DNA of 64,000 bases from Cytophagales bacterium (GTDB taxonomy: Bacteria; Bacteroidota; Bacteroidia; Cytophagales; 172606-1), in NCBI GenBank assembly GCA_030448185.1, contig JAUJNL010000001.1, positions 1 through 64,000 on the forward strand, in the 5' to 3' direction. The first letter of the stretch is position 1. Every line of letters starts with the position of its first letter. Of this stretch, positions 37,651 through 47,924 are shown piece after piece. Below the pieces are notes generated by a model. The model was not told where the DNA came from, made no database searches, and saw only the letters and a list, made by a program, of their open reading frames with translations. The position numbers and the translations under genes are program-made.

Positions 37651-37763
37651 GTTGCCGGTTTCTGGTTTAGCGTTTCCAGTTTATACCTGCACGATCAGTA
37701 AAGCATTCACTTTACAACAACCGTAAACTGAAAACCGGAAACGCTAAACCAAAACCTGGCAAC
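37651..37763. repeat. Inverted repeat of GTTTAGCGTTTCC words
   Basis: The arm 37651-37683 pairs with 37724-37763; the core GGTTTAGCGTTTCC is perfect. It lies between DUF6807 and the Gfo/Idh/MocA gene. Confidence 0.8.
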
Positions 37764-37779
37764 CGCCGCTAAATAGGAA

Positions 37780-39125
37780 CTAGCTCAATACAATGTCCTG
37801 CTTTTTGGAGTCGAAAGTAACCCGTTTGCCGGAGTGAAGGGCCGCCGTAGCCATAATGTTGGCGACTGAATGATTGTATCCTACTTTAGCCGGTGCATTG
37901 GGCTCCTTACGGCTCCGTACGCATTCCATCCAGTTACGCATATGGAGCGAAGTCATTGGGTCAGCGCCGGTATTGGCTGAGGTTTCTACTTTCAGCACTT
38001 CGGAAAGGCTCATTTCGGGAGCAGATTTGCCTTCATTCCCATTTCGGCGGCTTCTTTCTCCCTCATCCCCGCCTTCCGGAGTAATTTTATTAGTATCCAG
38101 GTTGAGCATACCCGCATTGGAGAAATAGTACTCTTTGGTGCCGCCAGCCGAGTTGTGCATCCGGGAGTGATACATCACCTGGAAGCCTTTGTTTTTATCC
38201 TCATCGGGACCGTAATCAAACACGGCAGTGAACGTATCAGCGTTTACCCGGCCGTCTTTCCATACATATACGCCACCATTGGCTACTACGCTGCGTGGGT
38301 GATCATAGCCGAGAACCAGTGCACGGTATCAATCTGATGTGACATCCACTGACCAGGAATACCGGAAGAGTAGGGTAGAACAAACGATATTCCAGGTATT
38401 TTCGCGGATCCCACTCAACCTTCGGGCGGTTCAGTAGGAAACGATCCCAATCAGTATCCTCCTTGCGGATTTCAGCGACTAGTTTGGGACGGCGCCAGCG
38501 ACCAGGCTGATTTACGTTCCAAGTCATCTCTACCATGGAAATATCCCCGAACTTACCTCCTTTGATAAATGCGTTAGCGGCGTGGTAATTAGGGGCGCTG
38601 CGACGCTGGGAGCCAACCTGCACAATCTTACCGGTTTCCGTTACGGCTTTCATCGCAATGCGGGCATCTTCCAAAGATTCGGCAAAAGGCTTTTCTACGT
38701 ATACATCCATGCCGGCCCGTACCGCGTCGGCACAGTGAAGGGCATGTTGGAAATCAGCCGTACTGATAATGACTGCATCGGTAATCTTCTTTTCGTAGAG
38801 TTCGTCGTTATTACGAACTTTCATAAAATTCTTGGGTGACCAGCCTTTTTCCTTCAGGTGGGCTTCGCACTCATCGCGGCGGCGGCTCCAGATGTCTGAG
38901 ACACCAACAAATTCAAAATTCATTCCTTTGGCATGCTCCATAAAACTGGGCAGCAAAGACGACCGGAAGCGGTCTGAAAATCCAACAATGCCCACGCGTA
39001 CGCGGTCATTGGCGCCGATGATGCGGGCATAGCTGGAGGCGTTCATGCCCATTGCCAGACCTACTGTGCCAAGGCTAGCCTTTTTCAGGAAGTCCCCGGC
39101 GGGAAGCGTCATTATGTGGTTCCAT
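37780..39125 (-). CDS. Gfo/Idh/MocA oxidoreductase, two frameshifts
   Basis: NAD(P)-dependent sugar oxidoreductase with Tat export. The likely true start is ATG 39125, giving MEPHNDASRRDFLKKASLG, a twin-arginine motif; one extra G near 39100 breaks it. Domain marks are RVRVGIVGFSDRF, TDAVIISTADFQHALHCADA, the catalytic-site EKPFAESLEDARIAM, and GSQRRSAPNYHAANAFIKGG. Near 38385 a second shift separates the part with VFDYGPDEDKNKGFQVMYHS and the C-terminus VTFDSKKQDIVLS. Total about 448 residues, normal for the exported group. Next to DUF1080 and an isomerase it is the candidate for oxidising C3 of a glycoside; that role is inferred. Confidence 0.88.
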
Positions 39126-39204
39126 AGTAATAAAGATTGATGTGCTAATTGATTGATGTTTTGTGGTTTGAGTTTTTTATGTTCTTTTAACGGGGTTGTG
39201 CCGT

Positions 39205-39332
39205 GGGGTGTTGGCGATGTTCTATGTTTGACGTGGCTTTTTTAACGTGCTGTTTTCCTATTTACCAGTTGCCCAGACCGCTGAACACGCAGTAAAATAT
39301 TTCTATATTAAACATCGAATATCGCCAACCCC
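39205..39332. repeat. Inverted repeat of TTGGCGATGTT words
   Basis: The arm 39205-39229 pairs imperfectly with 39310-39332 (complement GGGGTTGGCGATATTCGATG). It lies between DUF1080 and the Gfo/Idh/MocA gene. Confidence 0.65.
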
Positions 39333-39366
39333 GAAGGGCTCAACGCAGTTAATTGAACATAATTAT

Positions 39367-40236
39367 TTATGCTTTTGCCTTAGGCAGTACTTTAATCTTG
39401 ATATTGCGGAACATAACCCGGTCTCCGTGATCCTGGAGCAGAATGTGCCCCCGGGACGCTTCTCCGAACTTGCCATGCGTGTTATACGCAGGAGCGGCAT
39501 ACTTGCTTTTGGCTACCGATTGCCGGAATGCTTCACTACCCCGTTCGTATTCTACTACTTTTTTGCCGTTCAGCCAGTGCTCTACGTGCCTGCCCTGCGA
39601 AACCACGCGGCCTTCATTCCACTGCCCGATGTGATTTACCGTTTTATTCTGAGCCGTGATCAGGTCATATAGAGATCCGACGGTACGGTTTCCCTCCCGG
39701 CCTTTTTTGGCATCGGGGTGCTTGTCATCGTCCAATACCTGAAACTCCAGTCCGAAAGCTGAGCCTTTGGGTTTGGGCTGGTGCTCTACCACAAAATATT
39801 TAACCCCGCTATTGGCGCTGTCAGTGAGCATAAATTCAAAACGGAGATCAAAATTGTCGTATTCGTCAACCGTCACAATATCACCTCCGTGCTTTGATTC
39901 GCCGCCGCCTGCCTCCACCGGCCCAATCGTGCCATTTTCTACCAGCCAGCCAGTTTCAGGAAATTTATCTTTGTAAGCTCCCCGCCAGCCTTTGGTCGTT
40001 TTACCATCGAAGAGCATTTTCCAGCCTTCGGCCATTTCCGTTTCGGTAAGGCTATTCATACTTCCCTCCATCTGGTCAGCATCGGTGTTGCCGCTGCTGG
40101 TCTGCAAATTAATTGAATCAGTAACCCTGCTGCCAGTGTCGATATCGGTAGCCACACGGGTATCTTTGGTTTGGGTACAGGCTGACAGCAAACCAACGAA
40201 GGCTGCGGTCAGGAGAAAAATCTGTTTTTTGTTCAT
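39367..40236 (-). CDS. DUF1080 lipoprotein (3-keto-glycoside hydrolase/lyase family)
   Basis: A 289-residue lipoprotein: MNKKQIFLLTAAFVGLLSAC with the lipid cysteine at residue 20. The DUF1080 fold follows: EGWKMLFDGKTTKGWRGAYK, a beta-sandwich with FDLRFEFMLTDSANSGVKYF, GLEFQVLDDDKHPDAKKG, HIGQWNEGRVVSQGRHVEHW, and a C-terminal GHILLQDHGDRVMFRNIKIK. Members of this family cleave 3-keto-glycosides after oxidation by Gfo/Idh/MocA enzymes. It lies between the isomerase and the oxidoreductase, which fits that pathway. ATG 40236 is used instead of 40293 because it gives the signal peptide. Confidence 0.9.
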   Translation of the reverse strand: MNKKQIFLLTAAFVGLLSACTQTKDTRVATDIDTGSRVTDSINLQTSSGNTDADQMEGSMNSLTETEMAEGWKMLFDGKTTKGWRGAYKDKFPETGWLVENGTIGPVEAGGGESKHGGDIVTVDEYDNFDLRFEFMLTDSANSGVKYFVVEHQPKPKGSAFGLEFQVLDDDKHPDAKKGREGNRTVGSLYDLITAQNKTVNHIGQWNEGRVVSQGRHVEHWLNGKKVVEYERGSEAFRQSVAKSKYAAPAYNTHGKFGEASRGHILLQDHGDRVMFRNIKIKVLPKAKA

Positions 40237-40286
40237 ATAGTGTTCAGGTTGAAAGGCAACGTAGTTAGAAGTAAAATGCTTTTTGA

Positions 40287-40377
40287 ACCTCACCCCTGCC
40301 CCTCTCCTTCAGAGAGGGGAGTTACAATCGTCGAATCATAAAGCCCCTCTGGGCAGGAGAGGGATTTAGGGTGAGGT
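40287..40377. repeat. Imperfect inverted repeat of CCCCTCTCC words
   Basis: The arm 40287-40323 (ACCTCACCCC...AGAGGGGAGTT) pairs with 40341-40377 (AAGCCCCTCT...GGGTGAGGT). It lies between the isomerase and DUF1080. Confidence 0.75.
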
Positions 40378-40384
40378 ATAAAAT

Positions 40385-41311
40385 TTATATTTTAAAGCCC
40401 ATTTTCTGCTTCAAAAACTCAGTGCTGATTTGGTTGCACTGCTTGGCCGTACGGGATTTGTCGGGAATAGAATCCAATTCAATAATGCCCCAACCCTTGA
40501 AACCTACTTCGTTCATGGCCGCGAAGACACCGGGCAAATCCAGTTTTCCCTGTCCCAGTTCTACAAACTGATAGGATTTGGCATCATCTGCTTTATTGGG
40601 ATGGGGCCGCTTTACATCTTTCAGGTGCATGGCATAGAGAATATCTTTATACTGCCGCACCGCCTTGGCCGGGTCGCCGCCACCCTGCCAGTAGTGGGCA
40701 ATATCCAGCAGTAACTTAATGTATTTAGGATTGGTATTTTGCACAATCACATCCACTTCTTCCGGCGTTTCGCCCAATTGGTGCATGTGGTTATGGTAAA
40801 CCGCCTGGATACCCTCATCTGCGGCTCGCTTGCCTACTTCATTGAGTAATTGGGCGTATTTTTTCAACTCTTCGGTCGTCGGCATTCGGTCTTTGGGCCG
40901 GGCACTGTTGGTTAATTGCATGGATTTACCACCCAGGAACTTTACAAACCGGGCATGGTTCACGTGGGTTTCCAGTTGGGTCTTCTCTTCGGCCGGGTCC
41001 AAGTTAACGTTGCCGCTGGAAAACATAGCCAATTGCAGGTTGTGTTGCTTTAACAGGGCCTTGATTTCGTCGGGCTTGTCTTTATAGTCTTTGTAGGTAT
41101 TGGCCCGCAGCTGAATGCCCCGCAGGCCAAGGGAAGCAATATCCCCGATGGCTTGGACATCATTACCGCCCCAGGTGATGGCCGAACAGCCAATGGAGTA
41201 AAGCGGCTTCTTGGCTGGACTTTGGGCAAAAACCGTGGAAGTAAGCGCAGAAGCTGCCAATAAGGCTCCGCTTCTGGTTAAAAATTCCCGTCTGGAAATC
41301 TGGTTTGACAT
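40385..41311 (-). CDS. Sugar phosphate isomerase/epimerase (TIM barrel), Tat-exported
   Basis: A 308-residue xylose-isomerase-like TIM barrel. It begins MSNQISRREFLTRSGALLAA, a twin-arginine signal. Visible are GSAITWGG-like GCSAITWGGNDVQAIGDIAS, LGLRGIQLRANTYKDY, the metal-ligand region YHNHMHQLGETPEEVDVIVQ, LLLDIAHYWQGGGDPAKAVR, LYAMHLKDVKR and a closing WGIIELDS. This group isomerises or epimerises sugars, including 3-keto and 2-keto sugars, with a divalent metal. It follows susD after a terminator, so it may have its own promoter, and it precedes DUF1080. Confidence 0.88.
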   Translation of the reverse strand: MSNQISRREFLTRSGALLAASALTSTVFAQSPAKKPLYSIGCSAITWGGNDVQAIGDIASLGLRGIQLRANTYKDYKDKPDEIKALLKQHNLQLAMFSSGNVNLDPAEEKTQLETHVNHARFVKFLGGKSMQLTNSARPKDRMPTTEELKKYAQLLNEVGKRAADEGIQAVYHNHMHQLGETPEEVDVIVQNTNPKYIKLLLDIAHYWQGGGDPAKAVRQYKDILYAMHLKDVKRPHPNKADDAKSYQFVELGQGKLDLPGVFAAMNEVGFKGWGIIELDSIPDKSRTAKQCNQISTEFLKQKMGFKI

Positions 41312-41471
41312 GAGGATTCTAAGTGTTCGTTAGAAAGTAAAGTAAAACTAATAACGTAATCGATTGCAATATAATATTTATACCATTTTCTTTTGACAAG
41401 TTAGGACTATTTATTGAAATAATTTTTGTAGCAGGTTTAGTAAGAAAAAGTCCTGTGAAAATGCCATCATT

Positions 41472-41502
41472 AAAAAAACCCCTGCTTAACAGGGGCTTTT
41501 TG
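41472..41502 (-). terminator. Hairpin terminator after susD
   Basis: CCCCTG and CAGGGG pair around CTTAA, with seven A on the left (T-run on the minus strand). It closes the susC-susD unit. Confidence 0.88.
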
Positions 41503-41513
41503 TAGGAAATCGT

Positions 41514-43161
41514 TTAATAACCTATGTTCTGCTGAAACTCTTCCTTGTTAGTCACTCGGTCCAGTTGATCCTGTGGAATTGGTCTAAGCATATGGAAATC
41601 TTGTATAAATTTATTTGCATCAGGATTATGCTTCTTTACTCTTTCCACCAGCTTACCAGTCCTAGCTAAATCAAACCAGCGGAATTGTTCGCCCATCAAC
41701 TCCCGTCCTCTTTCATCCAGGATAAAATCTAAAGTAAGATCTGCCTCGGTAATTTTCATGGCTTCCTCTTTACCAGGGTAGGCGGCACGGGTACGTACGG
41801 CATTTATATATTTGACTGTCTCAGCTGTTTTTCCCAGCATCATAGACGCTTCAGCGGCAATTAAATATGTTTCTGCCAAACGGAAAGCCAGAAAATCACG
41901 AGAGCCGGCTTCCGCAGTCTTGTCGGGACGCTGAGGATCAAGAAATTTGGTTAAGGTAGGATATAACTTCGCATCATACTTTATAGCCCCATTTTCTCCC
42001 TTAGGAGTAATAATTGAGTAAGGCTTACTATCCACCACTGCCTTAGGCACTTCCTTTCCCGGCAACCAGACAGCTGTATCTCCTGTCGCCATTTTTACAT
42101 CTCTCTTCCCATACAAATTGTAAGTTCCCGGCTTATTTACGTAGAATACGTGCTTAAAGCTTTTATCGTATCTAGAGTCATTAATACGGTTATTTTCCGG
42201 ATATATAGTGGTGAGGTTCACTCCAGTTGGTCGGGTAAGTATTAACGGTCGTCCGTTTGCTGCATCACGGTCCATGCCAGACATCTTATCATACTCCATT
42301 AAAAAGTATAAGTGTGCCCGGTTACCTGGCCCGTTGCTCAAAGGATCACTAGTGTACTGGACTGCCCAAATCACTTCTTCGTTCATCTCCCCGGCACCTT
42401 GTTCAAAAACTTTGGCAAAGTCGGGCAGCAGCGTGAATTTATACTCGGTAATCACTTTCTGGGCATACTCGGCGGCTTTTTGATAATCTTCGGCCCGCTT
42501 AGTTACTGCGGAAGCACGCGTTAAGTATACTCTTGCCAGTAAGTGTTCGGCCGCTGGTTTGGAAGCCCGGCCGTATTCAGCTGGGTTTACATCCAGATTT
42601 TGAGCAGCTTCCTCAAGGTCTTTTATAATAATGTTGTAAACTTCAGGAACAGGGGTACGGTTAGCCGTGGTAATAACACTTTTAGTCTCTTCCAGCGAGA
42701 CATGTACGGGCCCGAACATTTGCACGAGTAAGAAGTAATAATGAGCCCGGAGGAACTTTGCTTCCGCTACCCGTTTCTTTTTCGTGTTTTCGTCTAATTC
42801 AGGAACCAGGTCAGCTCTTCCAATCACCGCATTCGCCGAGTTAATGCCAAGATAGAAATTGTCCCAAATCGTTCTGATAATACCTGTACGACCATTTAAA
42901 TCGTTGTTATAACGGTTTACGGCTTTAAAGCTTCCATCATTGCCCTCCGTATAGATATCGGTTCCGAATACGGAGAGGCTCATGCCTTCTTCGCTGCCAT
43001 ACCAGCTACGAAGAGGGTATAAGTCCCCTCACAGCAGCTTCAAAACCCGAAACCGTATTTAAATAACTGTCCGTAACATTCGAGATAGATTCCTCCTCAA
43101 GCAAATTATTGCAGGAGGGAAGGGTAAAGGCTATTAGAGCAATTAAAAGTATCTTTTTCAT
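41514..43161 (-). CDS. SusD/RagB family outer-membrane lipoprotein, one frameshift
   Basis: Surface-exposed nutrient-binding partner of SusC. A lipoprotein signal (MKKILLIALIAFTLPSC, ATG at 43161) is followed by NNLLEEESISNVTDSYLNTV and AAVRG; then a +1 shift near 43026 (LYPLRSWYGSEEG resumes), after which the frame is open to the end. TPR-type helices follow: AKFLRAHYYFLLVQMFG, GRASKPAAEHLLARVYLTRA, and FRLAETYLIAAEASMMLG, with the C-terminal RGRELMGEQFRWFDLARTGK typical of RagB/SusD. About 549 residues, normal. The glycan bound cannot be read from the sequence. Confidence 0.92.
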
Positions 43162-43190
43162 GACTATCAAGTTTATTTATAAAACCAGCA

Positions 43191-46100
43191 TTAGAATTTA
43201 GTATTGATACCAAACAGTATTAAACGGCTGGCGGGTGTATCAGCGTTAATCTCGGCAGTACGCTCTCGGTTATTACTAGGCGTTCTAGCCATTTCAGGGT
43301 CAATACCTTTGTACTTCTGACGATAAGGAGCAAAAATAAAGGGCTGCTGGGCACTCACATATACTCTCAAAGACTGCATCTTCAGCTTTTTCGCCACCCC
43401 TTCAGGGAAGTTGTAGCCCAGGGAGATGTTACGTATTTTCACAAAGGAACCATCAAAGTAGGACATAGCTGAGGCATTACGGGGCGTCTCTTGCTTTTAG
43501 TTAGGTATAGGATAAGCATTTGTCGGATTCGACGGCGTACAGTAATCCACGTCAAGTTTATTATAAAGGCCAAACAAGTTTTTATAACTATTATGGAACA
43601 GGCTGCGGATCATACTACCTTGACGGGCAAAGATGAAGAAAGAAAAATCAACCCCTTTAAACTCGAACCGGTTAGTAATACCACCTGTCCATTTAGGGAT
43701 ATCGGAACCTAAGATGACCCGGTCGTCTGTTTCGCTGATTTTTCCATCGGGACCTGGTACAAGATTGCCATCAGCATCTCGTCCAGCCAGGTCATGCAAT
43801 TTGATTTCACCGGGTTCACGCTGGTATTGTTTTGCCTGGTCAACTACATCCAATTGCCAGCTGCCAGCCATTTTATAATCATAGAACACGGTGAGAGGCT
43901 GGCCGATAAACCATCGGTTCCCCACATCGTTGTTTTTGCCACCGTATAACTCCACAATTTCTTCTTTATTGGAATAGAAACTTAAGTCAGTAGTCCACCG
44001 GAGGCCATTTGCCATATCCAGGTTAACGGTAGATAAGCCTAGCTCAATACCCGTATTGCGGGTAGCCCCAATATTTTCCAGAATGGAGGCATACCCCCCG
44101 GAAGTAGGCAATTGCCTTTCCATCAGCAAATCGGTAGTATTTTGCTGGTATACATCCAATGAACCGGAAATCCGGCCCTTGAAAAAGCCAAAGTCAATGC
44201 CAGCATTCGCACTTGCTGTCTTTTCCCAGGTCAGGTTCTCATTCGGTAATAAGCCTGGCCGGTAACCATAAGCCCCCTGGTTTCCGAAAGCGTAGGTAGT
44301 TCTAAAAATTCTGGATTGCGTCTGGTATGGGTCAATTCCGGTATTGCCGGTTAAACCATAACTTACTCTTAATTTTAAGTTATCAATAAAGCCAAGTCCC
44401 TGCATAAAGTTCTCTTTAGTCAGATTCCAGGCCAATGCTACCGAAGGAAAAAAGCCCCATTTACGTCCGGGCGCAAAACGGGAAGATCCGTCGGCCCTGC
44501 CCGTCAAGGTGAGTAGGTACTTATCATTGAAGCCATAATTCACTCGCCCCATGTAAGACAAAATAGCCCATTCTTCCAGGTAGGTACCGTAACCTTCCAC
44601 GTAAGGCGCTGCTCCGATATTATAGAACTCCTGTGATTCGACACCGCCCCGCGCAGATATAAACTGATAATCCTCCCGCTGTTTCTGGATGCTGTATAAC
44701 CCTGTTACATTTAGGGAATGAACGGAATTAAACGTTTTGCTGTAATTAACCACATTTTCTAAGGTATAAGCGAACGTATTCCAGCTAGCCGACTGGGCGG
44801 TTGGATCCCCTCCTTTCCGTTCATTGGTTAAGCTACCCCGGAACCGGCCAAATCGGCGCGATTGATTATCCGGTCCGAAATTAACCCGGTAAGTAAGCCC
44901 ATCTATTACTTTAAACTCGCCGTAAACACTTGGAAAAATGCGGTATCTCCGGTTTTCCGTAATGTAGGCTCCGGGCACAATTTCGTTAAGTGGGTTTGTA
45001 CGCTGCCCGTCAGGAATCGGAACGAAAATAAGTTTGCCATTCTCATCGTAAGGCATCGCCAAAGGTGAGTTGGATAAAGCCTCACCGATAGCACGTCCTT
45101 CGGAGCCTTCATTACGGATGTTGTACACGGCAAGGGTCGAAGTACCAAGTTTAATCCGGCTAGTAAGCTGGTGGTCAAGATTAAGCCGGAAGGTATACCG
45201 GTTGAAGTCCTGGCCCGGCACAATACCTACTTCGTTAAAAACGTTGCCGCTTAAGGCAAATGTCGTTTTTTCACTGCCTCCTTGTACCCCCAATTGGTGG
45301 CTTTGCTGATGGCCATTTCTGATAATCATGTCCTGATAATCAAACCATCGGCCCAGTTGGATAGATTCAAATTCTACTGGATTAAACAAAGCTTTGTCGG
45401 CTTGTTCACTTACTCCTTCTGGATATTTGCCAGTGGTTCTCCTAGACTCACGTACATACTCGGCGAATTGAGCACCATCCATCATATCGATTTTACCCAT
45501 TGAGCTAGAAATACCATAGTAACCATCATAGCTAACGGCGGTTTTTCCTGCTTTACCCCGTTTGGTAGTAATGAGAACTACACCATTTGCTCCCCGTGAC
45601 CCATAAATAGCGGTTGCTGAGGCGTCTTTCAGAATCTCCATTGACTCAATATCATTCGGGTTAATATCGTTCATATCTCCTACAAGCGGTATTCCATCAA
45701 TAACGTAAAGAGGCTCATTACCAGCATTAAATGAGCGGCGTCCCCTAATTCGTACACTTACTCCCGATCCTGGCCGGTTTCCATTTGAAACAACGTCTAC
45801 ACCAGGAACCCTACCTTGAAGCGCTTGTTGAGCATTTGTTATAGGTAATTCTGATATTTCCTTTGATGAAACGGAAGCAATAGCCCCTGTAAGCTGGCTC
45901 TTCTTCTGGGTACCATACCCCACTACCACCACTTCACTCAATGCCTTTATATCAGTAACTAACTTTACATCAATCGTTCCCTTAGTGCCAACGGGTATTT
46001 CCTCATTTAAATACCCCACAAAGGAAAATACCAGCACCGACTCCGGACCCGGAACGGTAATTCTATATTTCCCTTCTCCATCAGTAACTGTACCAGTGGT

Positions 46101-46649
46101 GGAGCCCTTTACCACCACGCTTACCCCCGGCAGGGCAGTGTTATCATCGGCAGAAGTAACGCGGCCACTCACCGTTTGCTCGGCTGTAGCAGATGATATG
46201 TTATCAAACCGGTAGGCAATCTTGCCCAGCAGCGATTGCATGCTGGCAGTGGCTTGGTCCGCATCAGTGGTACCCTGCCCAGAAGCACGGGTATCTTCTT
46301 TGGGCATTACAATCACAAACACACCGTCTTTCAGTTTTTCGTACCGCAGTTGATGAGGTTCCAACAGTTTATTCAGGGTTTTTTCAATGCCTGCTTCAGG
46401 GGCAAAGTCTTTGGAAACCTGCTTGTCCTCAACGGCTTTGATATTGTATATAATATGCACGTCAAAACGCGATTCCAGTTCGCTGATCATCTGTTTCAGT
46501 GACCACGAGGATTGCCCGTTATTCCCCTGCACGGGTGATGGATCCGTTTTTATCATGGCGAATTGCTGGGCATACAGGGAGTTCCCGCTTAGGCCCCAGA
46601 CGGCTGCCAGGCACATCCACTTGCCGACTTGTCGTACAACTTTTTTCAT
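43191..46649 (-). CDS. SusC/RagA TonB-linked receptor with STN domain, one in-frame TAA
   Basis: Outer-membrane importer that works with SusD and TonB. Signal peptide MKKVVRQVGKWMCLAAVWGL; STN domain (WSLKQMISELESRFDVHIIY), which in this class signals to FecR; carboxypeptidase-regulatory-like domain (QTVSGRVTSADDNTALPGVS); plug (SEVVVVGYGTQKKSQLTGAI, GRRSFNAGNEPLYVIDGIPL); and a 22-strand barrel. The frame stops at TAA 43497-43499 after NAYPIPN and continues in the same frame with KQETPRNASAMSYFDGSFVK and the normal SusC C-terminus to 43191. I infer a nonsense substitution or read error in one codon. ATG 46649 is preferred over 46703. It lies 22 bp after FecR and 29 bp before SusD. Confidence 0.93.
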
Positions 46650-46671
46650 GGGTGAAGGATTGTTTAAGGAT

Positions 46672-47673
46672 TCAGTTATTCTTGATAAGGATGTCATTGT
46701 CATTGCGCTGGATTTTCAGATTAGAAGATTTTTCGAGAGCAGTCAGCAGCATATCGATATTATCACTGGGAATGGTACCCGATATGCGTTGTTCCTGCAG
46801 ATTTTTCTGTTCGAACCGAACCTGTAAGCCGTAGGTATCCTGCAGTATCTGAGCAATTTCGGCCAGGGGCGTAGACTCAAACACCAGTTCCCGGTTCTTC
46901 CAGGAAGTATACATTTGGGGGTCGGCTACTTTCTGCGTGAGCTTACGGGCTTTGTCGGTATACTCTGCGACCTCACCAGGCTTAAGGGTCAGCCCCACTT
47001 CCTGATCTGGAACGGACAGCTTTACCCGGCCGGACGTAAGTACTACCCTCGACATACCCGCCCGTTGCGAGACGTTAAATTGTGTGCCTAATACTTCTAT
47101 CGTCATTTTCCCGGTATGAACCAAAAAGCGGGCATTGCCGGGAGTCTGCTGATGGGTAATGTTAAAAAAGGCTTCTCCTTCCAGCCACACCTCCCGCGGT
47201 TGGTCCGTAGACCAGACCGGTGCATAAAGGAGGCGGCTGTTACCGTTTAAAACTACTGCCGATCCGTCGGGCAACCTTACTTGCCGGATCGTTCCGAATG
47301 CCGTTTCTACGGTTGTCTGCCGTCCGTACACGATCCACCAGAATGTAGTTGCGACCAGTAGCAAGGTGACAGCGGCCGCTATTCCTAGCCAGTAGTAGCG
47401 CGTTCCTAACTTCCGGGTAGGTGTCTCCTGCTGCAGCGTCTGCCCGATCCGGGTCCACAACTCCCGCTTTTCAGCCGCCGGCAGTAGTCCAGTATTGCTG
47501 CTAGCCATAATCACCAGTTGGCGGGCCTGCTCCACTTCTGTCTGCTTATGCGGATGCTCCCGGAGCCAGTTCTCCCAAAAGGCGCTTCTTTCCGGATCAT
47601 ATGGTGCCTGCACCCATTCCCGGAAGGATCGTTCCAGTGATAATTCTTCCGCTGAATAATTTTTATCTTCCAT
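46672..47673 (-). CDS. FecR family anti-sigma regulator
   Basis: A 333-residue transmembrane regulator. The N-terminal cytoplasmic part (WVQAPYDPERSAFWENWLRE, QARQLV) should bind the sigma factor; one helix (YYWLGIAAAVTLLLVATTFW) near residues 85-110 crosses the inner membrane; the periplasmic FecR domain follows (TAFGTIRQVRLPDGSAVVLN near residue 135, VEVLGTQFNVS-like TIEVLGTQFNVSQRAGMSRV), then an STN-like C-terminal part (SNLKIQRNDNDILIKNN). It receives the signal from the STN domain of SusC and frees the ECF sigma factor encoded upstream. Typical for inducible sus-type loci. Confidence 0.92.
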   Translation of the reverse strand: MEDKNYSAEELSLERSFREWVQAPYDPERSAFWENWLREHPHKQTEVEQARQLVIMASSNTGLLPAAEKRELWTRIGQTLQQETPTRKLGTRYYWLGIAAAVTLLLVATTFWWIVYGRQTTVETAFGTIRQVRLPDGSAVVLNGNSRLLYAPVWSTDQPREVWLEGEAFFNITHQQTPGNARFLVHTGKMTIEVLGTQFNVSQRAGMSRVVLTSGRVKLSVPDQEVGLTLKPGEVAEYTDKARKLTQKVADPQMYTSWKNRELVFESTPLAEIAQILQDTYGLQVRFEQKNLQEQRISGTIPSDNIDMLLTALEKSSNLKIQRNDNDILIKNN

Positions 47674-47924
47674 CCTGTTTTATATTTTTCAGGAATAAAG
47701 TCCAATTTATATAACCCTAAAGAGTTATGCAATCGATTTCTACTCGTTTTTTTAGAAAAAAATTTTATTTGAAAATTAGGAAGGATTGGAAGTCGAAGGC
47801 TATGCTGTATTTATACTATCCGCTAAGCCATAAACCAGAATACTGTTAAAAGTTTCAGGCTGCAAACGTCGGATTGCAGGTGTAGCAGATTAAAAAGTTA
47901 AAAGTACAGATATTCATTTCGCTA

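Noticed and set aside
34702-43499. Possible reassignment of TAA to a sense codon
   Set aside because: TAA is used as the normal final stop by many intact genes here, and the interrupted genes also show TAG and TGA; point mutation or read error is simpler.
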